A DNA stretch of 64,000 bases, taken from positions 14,905,142-14,969,141 of the forward strand of contig CM055606.1 in NCBI GenBank assembly GCA_029379385.1, in the 5' to 3' direction. The stretch's first letter is position 1, and each line of letters starts with the position of its first letter. Source of the DNA: Quillaja saponaria. Taxonomy: Eukaryota; Streptophyta; Magnoliopsida; Fabales; Quillajaceae. A program made the position numbers and the translations under genes. The notes under the pieces were generated by a model. It was not told the DNA's origin and made no database searches. It saw nothing but the letters and a program-made list of their open reading frames with translations. Below are positions 1 to 11,789 of this stretch, piece after piece.

Positions 1-3000
1 TCTAGTACGAAAAGGGAGAAACCTAACTCAGCTCGAGGTGTAGCGGGTTTGTATCTTGACTTTTTGATTCAGTCCTTAATTAACTTTAAGTTCTGATTGA
101 TTCTATAAGTTTTTGAAGTTAATGGGAAATTTGGAATGGTTTGGCATTGGCAGCTGCAATAGAGGATGACTCAAACGATTTTGGGGACTTCTTCAAAGGT
201 CCATTACCGGGAAAGTTTCTCAAGCTTTTGGTATATCTTGCCTTATCTCGTCTTGGCATATACATTCCTCTTGGTGGGGTCAATTGGGATGCTTTTGTTG
301 GCAACCTGGATCAGAACAGTTTACTGAGCACTTTGGATTCATTTTCTGGAGGAGGTATTGGCAGACTTGGTATATGTTCCCTTGGTATTGTTCCTTTCAT
401 CAATGCACAGATTGTCTTCCAGCTTCTAGCACAAATTTACCCCAAGTTGCAAGATCTTCAGAGAAGAGAAGGTGAAGCAGGAAGAAAGAAAATTCTTCAA
501 TATACTCGATATGCTTCGGTGGGATTTTCCATTGTACAGGTGAGGACTTGAGCTGAATTAAATTGAAACATTCAGCTCATTGGTTGTTGGTATCCGTGTC
601 AAGAAAATCAATATATAAATCAAAATGTTTCTACAACGAGGTCCATAATGTATGCTGCAGTAAACCTGCTGACATATGGACAAGATTGTTGTGCTATACT
701 TTATCTTATGGTGTAGAATGAGCTGTATTAATCATCCTTGATTTTCTTTTCAGGCAATTGGCCAAGTACTCTACCTTCGTCCCTACGTTAATGACTTCAG
801 TACACAGTGGATTCTCTCTTCTATTACCTTACTAACGCTTGGCTCTGTACTTACGACATACATTGGCAAACGAATCTCAGACCTAAAACTTGGAAATGGA
901 ACCTCTCTTTTAATATTCACAAGCATTATCTCCTACTTGCCAGCTTCTTTTGGTAGGACTATTGCGCAGGTGTTTCAGGATGGTAATTACATTGGACTTG
1001 CCGCCATCATTGTTTCCTTCATTCTGTTGGTACTTGGTATTGTTTATGTTCAGGTAAGGGATTCTTATTTGTTAAACAGAGATCTTCTTACTGTAAGTAA
1101 AGAAATGTTTGCAATGATATCAGCAAAGATTTTCAGGAAGCAGAGAGAAAAATTCCACTTAACTATGTCTCAAGTACACCAGCAGAACTGGAGGACTTCA
1201 AAAGTCTGCTTACCTACCTTTTAAGGTCCCCCCTTCCTTTTGCATCTTTTCCCAGATTTTAGTTTTATGCTTCTGTATTCTCAATATTATAATGCTTTGA
1301 TTATAAAGTGTAGTCCGTTTATGCTTGTAAAAAATCTTTTATGCAGCTTTTTGTTCACATGTTTTCCCAAATTGAGCCAACCACATGCTCTTTATGGACA
1401 ATGATAAATTCAGAATTGAGTCACATGAGACCTAACAGCTTTTCACATTCTTCATCTTGCTAAGAATTAAAATCAGAACTTGTGAGTGGGTACTAATAGT
1501 TGGGATCCTGGTGATATTTTTCCCAAAGTAAGGATGGTTTCCCCACATAGAAGGCCTAGGTTTCAGTTAGAGAATTTTAAACTAGAGTGCTTAGGAAGAG
1601 GGTTTCTTGAGGTAGCTCCAGGGGCAGGTGGCTCTAATGGTAGTGAGTATACTCTCATGGTGAATTGTAACATCGTGTGAGTGTGTTGCCCCTGTTGCAT
1701 TGTTTCATTAGTTTATCTTGGTTTCTCTATTCCATAAACCTCTAAAGTTGTGTGATTAAAGCTGTTATTGCTTTTAGGTACAATTTTCATATCTAATCTT
1801 CATGTTTGATCAGATCAATACTTTTGTCTATATCTTAAACCCTCATTTAACTTATGCCTCGTGATCATTTAATTTATTTAGAAGTTTTGTTTAAGCAGGT
1901 AAATGGTTCTGGAGTGATGCCCATCATATTTTCTACATCATCCTTAGCTCTTCCTGGTACTTTAGCACGCTTCACTGGCTTAACTGCACTAAAGAAGGCT
2001 GCATTGGCTTTAAATCCAGGGGGTATGAAGCTGTTTCTTCACTGTAGTGTAATAATACTATTTTAATTGCACTTGATAACTAGTCTCACACTATATTTGA
2101 ACTGCATCTGTCTTTCTTTTCACCGATTTACTGTATAGATGTGGTGGTGCATTATGACGCTGTTGTTTAAAAAGTTAAATCTTGTTATGCTATGTTGCTT
2201 TCAAGGCTTTGCTGCAAGCATAAATTGATAGAGTATCATCTTATTTTGGTCTGGTTCTCTTGAAACTTTATCGTCAGCATAAAATATTAAACCTAATTAA
2301 CCAAATGAATCATTGTAGGTTCTTTCTATCTAACAACAAACATCCTCTTGATAGCCTTCTTCAATTACTATTACACTTTCCTACAATTGGACCCTGACGA
2401 TGTGAGTGAACAGTTGAAATGTCAAGGTGCCTCGATTCCACTTGTCCGAACTGGTAAAAGTACAGCTACATATATTAAAACGGTAACATTCTTTCTTTCC
2501 AATTATGTATTCCATTATTTCCTAGCGAACTCTAGGTGTTCTACTAGTCAGCTATGCATTGGCTTCTTAGCCAATAAAAGGGGGAAATATAATCAGTTAT
2601 CTATAGGATAGTTTCGTATGTTTTGGATTTGGATTATCATAATTGGGTTTTCACTTTTCAGATATTATAGACTACATCATCTAATAGAATGATCTCATTG
2701 ATGCATGTTGCAGTGGGTGGGAGTTATGTTGCAGTAGTTGTAGGCTTACACAGTTGTTGGTTTCATGAAATTGAGTTATGTTGCATTAGTTTCATATAAT
2801 TGAAGCATGTTGCCGGATGAGTTATGTTGCAAACTTGCAATAGTTTCATAAAATTGATGCATGTCCAACACTTCAATTGATAGCAGCAAATAAATAATGA
2901 TTTTCTTTCCAAATTGGTTCCAACAGTTGAAATAGTACATACTATGTCCCTTTCTATTTGACTCCTTTGTGGCGTGACTTGTATATTTGAAGTTTTGGTA

Positions 3001-3289
3001 TAAAACCTTTCATGGGTGTAATGTAACCAACTTCATGCTTTCTAATTTTTGGAATGTAGGTTCTTGGCCGAATATCAGTTCTTGGCTCCGCCTTTCTGGC
3101 GATTTTGGCTGCTGGTCCAGCTGCAATTGAGCAGATCACACACCTGACCGTTTTCGGGGATTTGCTGGCACATCTGTTCTCATTCTTGTTGGTTGTGGAG
3201 CAGACACTGCAAGAAAAGTTCAAGCTGAGATTATATCCCAAAAATACAAGAACATAGAATTTTATGACATCAACAAGTATGATCCATGA
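1..3289 (+). CDS. SCY2: Plastid SecY2 translocase subunit (SCY2), 3' part, two frameshifts
   Basis: Partial gene; the 5' end lies outside the window. Exons read from GT-AG borders and phase: <1-37, 154-539, 754-1053, 1137-1225, 1899-2022, 2319-2482, 3060-3289 (stop TGA 3287-3289). The product matches the SecY fold: FLKLLVYLALSRLGIYIPLG opens the first helix, then the conserved blocks GICSLGIVPFINAQIVFQLL, LKLGNGTSLLIFTSIISYLP, GVMPIIFSTSSLALP and FFNYYYTFLQLDPDDVSEQL, and a short tail ending KYDP. SCY2 forms the channel of the second plastid Sec system, thought to act in the inner envelope; the Arabidopsis gene is embryo-essential. The clade call rests on the GIYIPLGGVN and ending blocks, which differ from thylakoid SCY1. 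Oddities: one base is missing near 1173-1175 (exon 4) and one near 3150-3155 (exon 7); each restores the conserved frame if supplied. Read literally, translation stops just after the exon 4/5 junction. The intron 4 donor (GTCCCC) is weak. Confidence 0.9.
2697..2880 (+). repeat. Degenerate minisatellite in SCY2 intron 6
   Basis: Within the intron, the motifs GAGTTATGTTGCA, TAGTTTCATAAAATTGA and GATGCATGTTGC recur three to four times in imperfect order, with an irregular spacing of roughly 30-75 bases. This is an intronic tandem repeat with no coding meaning; its length may vary between individuals. Confidence 0.6.
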
Positions 3290-4083
3290 AAGTGTTTGCA
3301 ATTTAAGGATGAGAAAGGGGAGAATATATCTGCTAAAAGGGTGGGAAAGAAAAAGTTTTTCTTTGCCATGTTCACAGTCCAATGCCCTGTATTATAGATA
3401 TGTGAATTATTGAGTTTTTTCTCAGCCAAAAAAGAACAAGAGTTCATTATTCGAAAGGAAATGGCAGGCAAGATATGGCTCAGTTTCCCATGTAATTACT
3501 GGGTCATAAACTTGCATAATATTTTTATCTTCTTTCCTGTTTTGAATCAGTCCATCAGACCGTTGCAAAACTAGTCATGTTATGGGTCATGCCGTACAAT
3601 CTGAAAAGATCAGTCAGAATTACATCTAAACATGTAAACTGCAAGTCACTAAATGGAAATTCCAACTTAACAATTTGATAGAGCAAGAAGCCCAGATGAA
3701 TCAGAGAACTATATTAAATGCATCTTTATTGAAAGATTTAGATACAAAACAATTATTTCCCCATTCCCTCACTTTCCTATTGGGGTAAGACCCTAAATTA
3801 AATGGCGTACTAGATAGCAGATAAGTTAGCCTATTCTGATGAAGCTTGCAAAAATAATGAACATTAACCAGCACTTGCATCATAACCCACACCAACACCC
3901 ACCCTCCTCTTTAGGACACATTTCAAGTACCAAACAATAAGGACCAATCGAATCGGCATGACAAGAGCACTAGGCAGGATTATGTGTGAGATCCAGAATC
4001 ATAACAGACTTCAAAGGATCTGATGTCCATCTAAGTTTCCACTCAGCAATGGCCATCATTTACCTCTAGCTTAATTTAAGTAA
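3290..4083. other. Convergent 3' intergenic region between SCY2 and CNGC
   Basis: The two genes end tail to tail about 0.8 kb apart. No ORF with family features is visible on either strand. The stretch should hold both 3' UTRs and polyadenylation regions, but their exact ends cannot be set from sequence alone. Confidence 0.6.
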
Positions 4084-5630
4084 CTAGTCATCATTAGGTT
4101 CAGTAGAAAAATCAGGTTCTTCAGGTTTTCGAAACTTTGGCATCTCATCTTTGATCTTCACAGCTCCTCTCCTTGTGTTTGCAGCAAATCGCTGAAGCCA
4201 GTATTGTGACTCCAAGGTTCAGTTTTGCCTGAGAAGAATTTGAACCAGCAGGAAGATTTTCCTCTTCATCTTGTTCTCTCTCATTAGCCACTACTTCATC
4301 TAGAACAATGGACTCTCTCATGGTGAGATCTTTGGCAGATAATCTCCTTTTATATCGACGCCAAGCAGCCTGTATGAAGCAAGCTGCCCACGTTCTCCAA
4401 TGGTGAGAGTAAAATCGGAATGTGTGCTGCAGCTTCTTGCTGTGGAGGCGCCTAAATTGATTGGCCACAAATTTGAGATCTTCAGCTCTCAATGCAAAAG
4501 CTTCAACCTCATCAAGAGCTTTGACTGTCCTAGTTGAAGAAGGCAAATTGACTGTTGATTTTGGCAGCAAAGCCCACGCAAGCAGCTCCTCCCCACAAAA
4601 ATCTCCAGGCCTCAATGTTATTGAGTTGAAGAAGCCAGTACGGTCACCATTTGTAGTCGAACTATCCAGTCTACCTCTGATAATAAAAAGCATCTCTGTG
4701 ACAGGATCACCTTCACAAACAATGTAGGTGCCTTCAGTGCTTAGGGAGGATACTAGCCGCTCACATATTGCATCAAGAAGCTGATCATCCATTTGTGAGA
4801 AGAAGGGAACCTGAAAACAAGAAAACACGTGGATTTATGTTTTGAGTATATCCATGGTCTATTGAATAGAAATGACATTGGTAACAATTTTCAAATTAGG
4901 CTGACCGGAGAATATCTTATGTTTTTCTTCCTGTTGGCAGATTTTTTTATGCTTCTCTTTTTCTCTTATTTCAAAAGAGGATTGCTGATCCTCTTTCTTG
5001 TATTCCCTCCTTTCTTCTATTTATAAAACTTCTTTTTCTATATGCACCAGAGGCAATCTCTTAACAGTTATTACTTTGATAATTAATAATCAAAATTTAC
5101 CAGCCACTGAGAGAACTGGAAGCTGGGACATGGAGGGAGGATACAATTACCATAAAAAATGAGATAAGGTTTTTAGTGCATATAATTCACTCACAAGCAG
5201 AGAAGGTTTTGTCAGCAATAACAGGCTTTGTCAGAGATGACATTTCAGAGAAGCTTCATGGCCACACATCTCATGAAACCCACCCCACTCTTTCCTAGTA
5301 TTATGAATAGGTCATGACAATTAATAAGAAATGAGTCAAGTAGCTATTAAAGCTAAGATAGTTGGGAAGAATCATACTTGTCGAACAAGGTCCAAGCAAA
5401 GGTGGTGTTGGATATCACGGCGAAGATCAGCTGGTAATCCACGAAGAATAGATTCTTCATCAACTCCTCGAGTTGCAAGCCACTTATATTGAACAAAGCG
5501 TCGTACACGTTGTCTCAGATCCTCAGGGAGTTGGCGGTGCCTCATCCACTCCTCCGTGTCTCTTTGCTTAAGCCTCCACTCCTCGAGCCTTACAGTCATT
5601 GATTGCAAGTATGTCTACCAACAAGAAAAC

Positions 5631-5661
<31 letters not shown>

Positions 5662-8600
5662 ATAAAGGAAAACAAGAATTTCCATTTTGCATTGGATGAT
5701 ATAAATAATGAGACAAAAAATGAAATGAAGAAAAAAAAAAAATTACCAGGTGGGATGAGAAACATTTCTTGATCATTGATCTACTAACAAAAATCTAATG
5801 GATCATTTTAGCACTTACTCTGAGCAAACTAATTTTCAGTTATTCCACCATTTTCTTTTTAACAATTTCAATGTCAACTAGCTTAGTCAATGCTTAACAA
5901 CCCTGTATGAGAAAGGCCTATAAAAGTAATAAAAAGCACAAAGGAAATCTAACAGCAAAACCAAAAAAGAAAGAAAAAAGATCTACAATAAAGACACGGA
6001 GATTATCTGACCGAGTAAATATCTGCATAAGCACAATTATAAACCAACCAAAACCACCCTCCCATGAAGTCCTTCAAATTACAAAGCACTCTATAACCCA
6101 GTTCCCATGCCTCTTAACCACCTGGGGCTCATTACAGCAGGAAAAAAACACAACTAAAGCATGTCAAATGCCAACGAATACACAACTCAACAAGATATTT
6201 CAGTGTACTAAATGTTATACAGCTATTCTTGGAGAAGGTTACATCATTAGAGCACACAGAGGCCAACAAAGAATGTAACTTCGCAAATGAGATATTTACC
6301 AGCAAAACAGAAGCTATACCTTATTCTAAAATTAATAATCAATATTATGATGAAGTCTGGCACCAATGCAAAAGAGAAGCTCACTGTTCCAGTAGCAGAA
6401 AAGAGGATTCTTATTTCACTAAAATAACAACATATTCAAATCCTACTTTTGACTCACTTTTTTGGGTAACTTCGTTGGACCATAATGATAAATAATAACA
6501 TATAAAGGTGACCTGCTTCAAAATTCGCCAAACTTCTTCCCATCTCTCTCTCCCTTCCCCTATTTATTTTAAATGAGCACCTCTGATAGCAACTGAGACC
6601 AAAGGTAGCATTATAGAGTCAACATGCAGTTCAGGAATCTGATAATCGCCAAGACTTGCTATGACACAAGAATTAATTCATTAACTAGTCTTATCAAAAG
6701 ATATTCACTAACAACTAGTTACTCAAGAAAATAAATTATGACAGAAATAACATAGAAAGTCATTTAATTGGAGCGAAAGTAAGACAAATTTAGCTAGAAA
6801 GAAAAGGGGTATCAATATCTTTTAGTGCAAAATGCTCACAAGACAAATAGAAATACACCAGAGAAGATGTATATAACAACAGGAAAGTGAAGAATCATTT
6901 ATCAAAATTTTTGATTAACATAAACAAAATTTCAAAATAAATTGAAAAAATTGAATAAAGGTTAAATGCCTTTCTCTTGTACCTGCATGTTTCCAATCAA
7001 ATGTGCAAATAATACGAGACCCAAGATGGCAATGAGGATTGCAAATGAAGTCTCTCCAATGAAAGTGCTTGTAGACAAATTTTGCCCACATGAACTGAGA
7101 CAATGAGAAAAGAAAAGAAGAGCTATCATCTTCTTGTCAACATAAGAAATTTGGGTTTAAGAAATATCAACCATTATATCAAGTACTATGCCAAGGTAAA
7201 ATATATTAGGCTACTTTATTACGATTTTGGAGTGAAGTAAAACATTTATTGGATATTTTCCCCAGCCAAAAGAAGTTGTCACAATCTGTAAATTTGTGTG
7301 TACTGATGTGCCAAAAACAAACATGTCTCCCCTTCATTTTGGGATGCAGAGCATTCAGTTGGTAAGCTGTAGCGCCTCACCATCCGAATACAAGAACATT
7401 TGTGAAATTCTAAGTTTTTTTTTTTCCATTAAAATGGCCAATTTCTTAGTATTGCAATATAATTTCAGAACAGTGTTACAAATATCAAAATAGCTTTCTT
7501 GAACTCCCCCCCCCCCCCCCCCCCCCCCCACAGACCCCTACCCCCAGGATGTGTTTCTTGATGAATCAATCCCTTGCTATTCCTAACTTTTGCATTATCC
7601 TGCATACATTTTGTGTACTCTCGGGTCAACATTCAATGCAGAATTATTTTCTAGCTGTATTAATGTAGAATTCTTAAACTCATCTAATTGGAAATAGCGT
7701 GTTTTTTTCCCTAAAATAAACACTCACAGACACACATATAGAACCATAACATTTAATACGGCTGCAATAGTTAAATCCCATTTTATATCTGAAAACTTCA
7801 CATTAAATACCCATAACTATAATTATTCAGTTTACTTCAGACCTTCAAAGTCATCTCCACATCGAGGCATCATTGAATAAATTTGACCTCCTTACTCACA
7901 AATTCCTTATTTAGGGGAAAACAACAAACTTCTTCCCATTTTATTGTATGTCGCATAAGCTAATCTATACTAACACCCTTGATAATTTTTTAGCAAAAGG
8001 TGGAGGAATTCAATGAATTATCTTGACTGATAAAACCAGTGTTTGCTAACTTGTGGTCATCACTTCGGGTTTTAGTTTACTTGAGTAATAGCTCTTACAG
8101 GTGGTTCATGTATCCAGGCCTAACCAAGCTCTATCTAACATGGAAAAGTCAACATCTTCTTTGAGGTATCCTTGAAGTGGTTCAGACCATTGAGAAGAAG
8201 AGATGTTAAGGAACTGACAGAGTTCCACAAAACTATAAAAAATGGTCTATGATAGCTGAACCCAATAGTCTAGAAATCATTTATGTAGTCAAACTCATCA
8301 AGTCAATTCCCTTCGAAGTATAGAGTTCGACATGAAAAAGTAATTGTGTTCCTTTTGCTGGGTTTTAAAGGCACGGGTCATACTTTTTCCAGTAGCAAGC
8401 AGCAAGGGTTAGGGCTCTCTTCTCTGTTTCAGTGTAACATCTAAAGACAATATTTCATGTTTGAACCAAAAACAAAACAAAACAAAAACAAAAACGAAAG
8501 AGAAAGAGAAACCTTGAAGCATGTCTCTTTCTTCTTCTTTTGTTCTCCTCTCTTTTTGTGTAGACTATGATATTGGCTTTACTGCCAAACCCTATTTTTC

Positions 8601-11600
8601 CATAAAACATAGTCCCTTAACAATTAACATTAATCTTATTAACAAATATCCTCTGTTTGAGGACTAACATTAATGTTTGATAAGCAATGAAAAACCGAGT
8701 GTACAAATACAAAACTTATAATAGGACTTATCATGTATGTGCTAATCATAAAGGAAATATAAACAGAATATCTTTATGATCTCTTCAAATAGACCATTTT
8801 ATTAACTCATCTTTATCTCATTCATATCAGAAAATACAAAATCATACCTTAAATTCTGTAACCCCCACCATAAACAATAGAAGTACTTTCTGATGAAGTT
8901 TGAGGTGACAACATTTTTTGCCACTGCATTCTCAAATATGCCATACTTGAAATCAATTTCATTATCAGGATCACAATTCTTGAATACGTTCGTACTGTTT
9001 GCCCACCTCTGGCGCTTGTTATAATGAAAGGAATCACAATCTAAGTAATTGAGAAAGCATTTTTCAGGGATAGATTCCTTTTTACAAAAGGATTTCCAGC
9101 AAGTAGTATGCCGATCAACAGATAGAAGATACCAAGCTGCCCCTAAAACCTGGAATGACAGAAAAGAAACACACATTGGCACAACATGAAATGAGAAAAA
9201 CCACAGGACAATAGAAGTTATGATCCATTAGAGATGGTAACTTTGTAGTCTAGATTACTATAATGAAAGAAGATTTGTTTGAATATATGCATGCATGTAT
9301 GCCTATGTGAGAGAGACATAAAGAGTTACTATTGCAAACACATGATCAAAGTTACATACATGGCTAGCCAACATATATAGTAGTAGATTGTAAGCAGCCC
9401 CTGCCCAGGCAGTCTTTGTGACCACTCCTGTTGCTTTAATTAGTTGAGAACTTAGCGGAAAAATCAAATACAATCTGGGAAGATATTGAAGCAGAACAAT
9501 CAGTGCAAGGGCATTATTGGTATGATCTGTTTGAGGCGTTCTAGTTGCAGGAATAATAAACCAGATGACTATCTGCACAAGGCAATTTCAAGTGAGATAT
9601 GTTAACATGTCGCACCTGGTACAAAGTTTTGGAAACAGCAAAAATGTTCATGACCCTATCAAAGCTACATACGCATATCAAAATGCTTGAATCTATAACT
9701 TTAATCATTGAGCTCGGCCTTGAAGCAAGCCCCAGAGCTCCCAAGCCGATGCATAATATCAAGTTTTGCGAAGCTCTTACATTTTAAAAGTAGTTTGACT
9801 TATTAACATGGAAATAAGAGCCAAGCTGAAAAATTGGATCCCTGTTAACTCAAGTGGCTCACAACTTTAAGGTGGTGGTAGGAATACTTTAAACAGAAGA
9901 ATAATGATTCACAAGTGAACAGGAATCCCAAGTTGGACCTGTGATGGAAATAAAATCAAATATCCTAATGTCCCAGATCAGTATTTGGAGGAAGACTTTC
10001 AGGAAAGGCATCGGTCTAAGGCTAAAAGTTTCTTACTTGAAACAATCCCTTTAAAACAATATTTATGTATGATAGATACAAAAAAGTATTATCATATTTT
10101 TTTATATTATGATAACAAAAATATGGAAACACTATCTCTTGAGTCAAGATATAGTAAGCTTGGGATCAACTTGTGGAGTAAACAAGCCTAAAATAAAGAT
10201 CAAACTGAGAACATTTATAAACAAGCCGACCTCAAGCTGGGCCTTTACTGAGATGTTTGTGAGCATTTAACTCAATTACACCTAGACTTCGTGGTGAGAG
10301 AGGGGGGGGGGGGGGTAGGGTGGCTAAAAGGTATATTGTTAAGTTTATATTACTTCAATAGATAATAAGTATATATATCATGAACCACGCCAATCAGGCT
10401 AGCCATCACCACTAGACTAATTCATCATCCAATAAATTTCCACAGAAAGAAATATGACATTGTATAACAATGTACCTGTGGAAGAGGGAGCGTGGCAATG
10501 AGATCAATGAAGAAATTGGATCTGATATATCTACTTGAAATTTTCTTAGGGTCCATTACAAGTTCACCCCTCCCAAAGACCCGAGTGCTAGGTGCAACAT
10601 ATGCTGTCCTGAACTTTATCATTATATGCAACAGATAAAAGATATCTGCCATGGTCCGGAAAAAAGTCACTACAATTCGCAAGTTTAGGTCAGTCCTCAC
10701 ACATGAAGAGCCTGCATTTCCTCTCACCTCGGGCAGGTAAAAGTACAATGGATCGACAAAAAGTGCCACCAAGCATGACACAATGAATACACGGTTCCAT
10801 TGTAATACAATTTCGCTTCCAGGGTCGAGTATTCTTTTGCGCCATGGCTCATGGTCCTCTGGAAATACCTTAGATCTTCCAATGCTAAATGTTTCAGTCA
10901 GTTTATTTCTTCCACGTAGCAGTCCACTGTCAGGTTTTAGGAAGGAAGATGATGGAACTGTGTATGCGGATGACAACTTTACAACTGCAGATGGATCAGG
11001 TTTTCCCCATAGAGCATGTCTTTTGCCATCAGAGTAGAACCTAAAATTTTTTATAAGGTTAAATAAAGATTGTCACAGAATATGTAAACTTTTTTCCACG
11101 AGAATAATGAGTCTCATCAAAAGAGTGAAAATTTACACATTCACGAATAAAATTTATAACATCCTTCAAAAATTCATGGTATCAACATGGATTTAACTAG
11201 TGAAACTTCAACATTTAAGTTCGTTGCAGGGAGAGGGGTGATAAAACAATACGTGCCCAGATTTTAAGTAGTTTTGAAGGCAGAAAACACTCCAATTAAG
11301 CCAAACTATATCAGACTCCATTCTTTCGAACACTCAAATTAAGTCAAACCATATCAGGCTTCAGTCTTTGGAGCTTTTAAATAGTTCGTTTGCAGTTTCT
11401 GGGTAACAAAAGGGAGAATCAGAAGAAACATTTCCATATAAAAAGAATAAAACATTGAAACTTTTTTCCATTTCTCAACCGAGCATGTGAAAAATGAAAT
11501 ATCCCAGAACTTTTCTTGAATTATTCTCGGTAGTCAATATAGGCTCATGCTGTTTTTGCTTTCCCTATATAATCAAAACTCACCTCATCTAATCAATTCA

Positions 11601-11789
11601 GAGTTTAGTAGAACGTCAGTGTCTTCAGCAATAAACAAAAGAGTAAACAGACATCATAATTGAAAATGGAAGAAATGAAAGCAACAAAAACTTCACCAGA
11701 AATTAACTTCGGAGGACAAGAACCAAACACCCAAAGGTGACAAGAAAGCAAGGAACTAACCTAACAAGCTTTCCCTTCTTTAATTCCAT
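4084..11789 (-). CDS. CNGC14: Cyclic nucleotide-gated ion channel, group III (CNGC14/17-like), 7 exons
   Basis: Exons on the minus strand: 11761-11789 (ATG at 11789), 10476-11040, 9360-9572, 8848-9149, 6983-7094, 5378-5614, 4084-4810. All junctions are GT-AG and phases agree; the intended protein is about 727 residues, usual for the family. Domains: cytosolic N-terminus, six membrane segments starting with ILDPGSEIVLQWNRVFIVSC, pore with filter GQN (about 373-375), C-linker (LEEWRLKQRDTEEWM...), cyclic-nucleotide-binding domain with phosphate-binding cassette GDFCGEELLAWAL (about 555-568), and IQ calmodulin site FIQAAWRRYKRR (about 631-643). Plant CNGCs are plasma-membrane Ca2+-permeable channels; CNGC14 acts in root gravitropic and auxin Ca2+ signalling and CNGC17 in growth. 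Oddities: one extra base near 4192 shifts the frame after residue about 692, so the literal protein ends at 4145 with a short foreign tail. The residue before GQN is Cys (SSCGQN) and the CNBD has VCEGD. The choice between CNGC14 and CNGC17 is by eye. Confidence 0.92.
7506..7529 (+). repeat. Poly-C tract (24 C) in a CNGC intron
   Basis: An uninterrupted run of C lies in the 1.75-kb intron between the pore exon and the preceding exon. A shorter G run (10302-10315) lies in another intron of the same gene. Such runs are unstable and are frequent sites of length error in assemblies. Confidence 0.95.

Noticed and set aside
2954..3382. Minus-strand 142-residue open frame
   Set aside because: Antisense to SCY2 exon 7; the conserved SecY codons on the plus strand explain the sequence.
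5907..6278. Plus-strand 123-residue open frame
   Set aside because: It lies antisense in a CNGC intron, is Lys/Asn-rich from AT-rich sequence, and has no motif or splice context.
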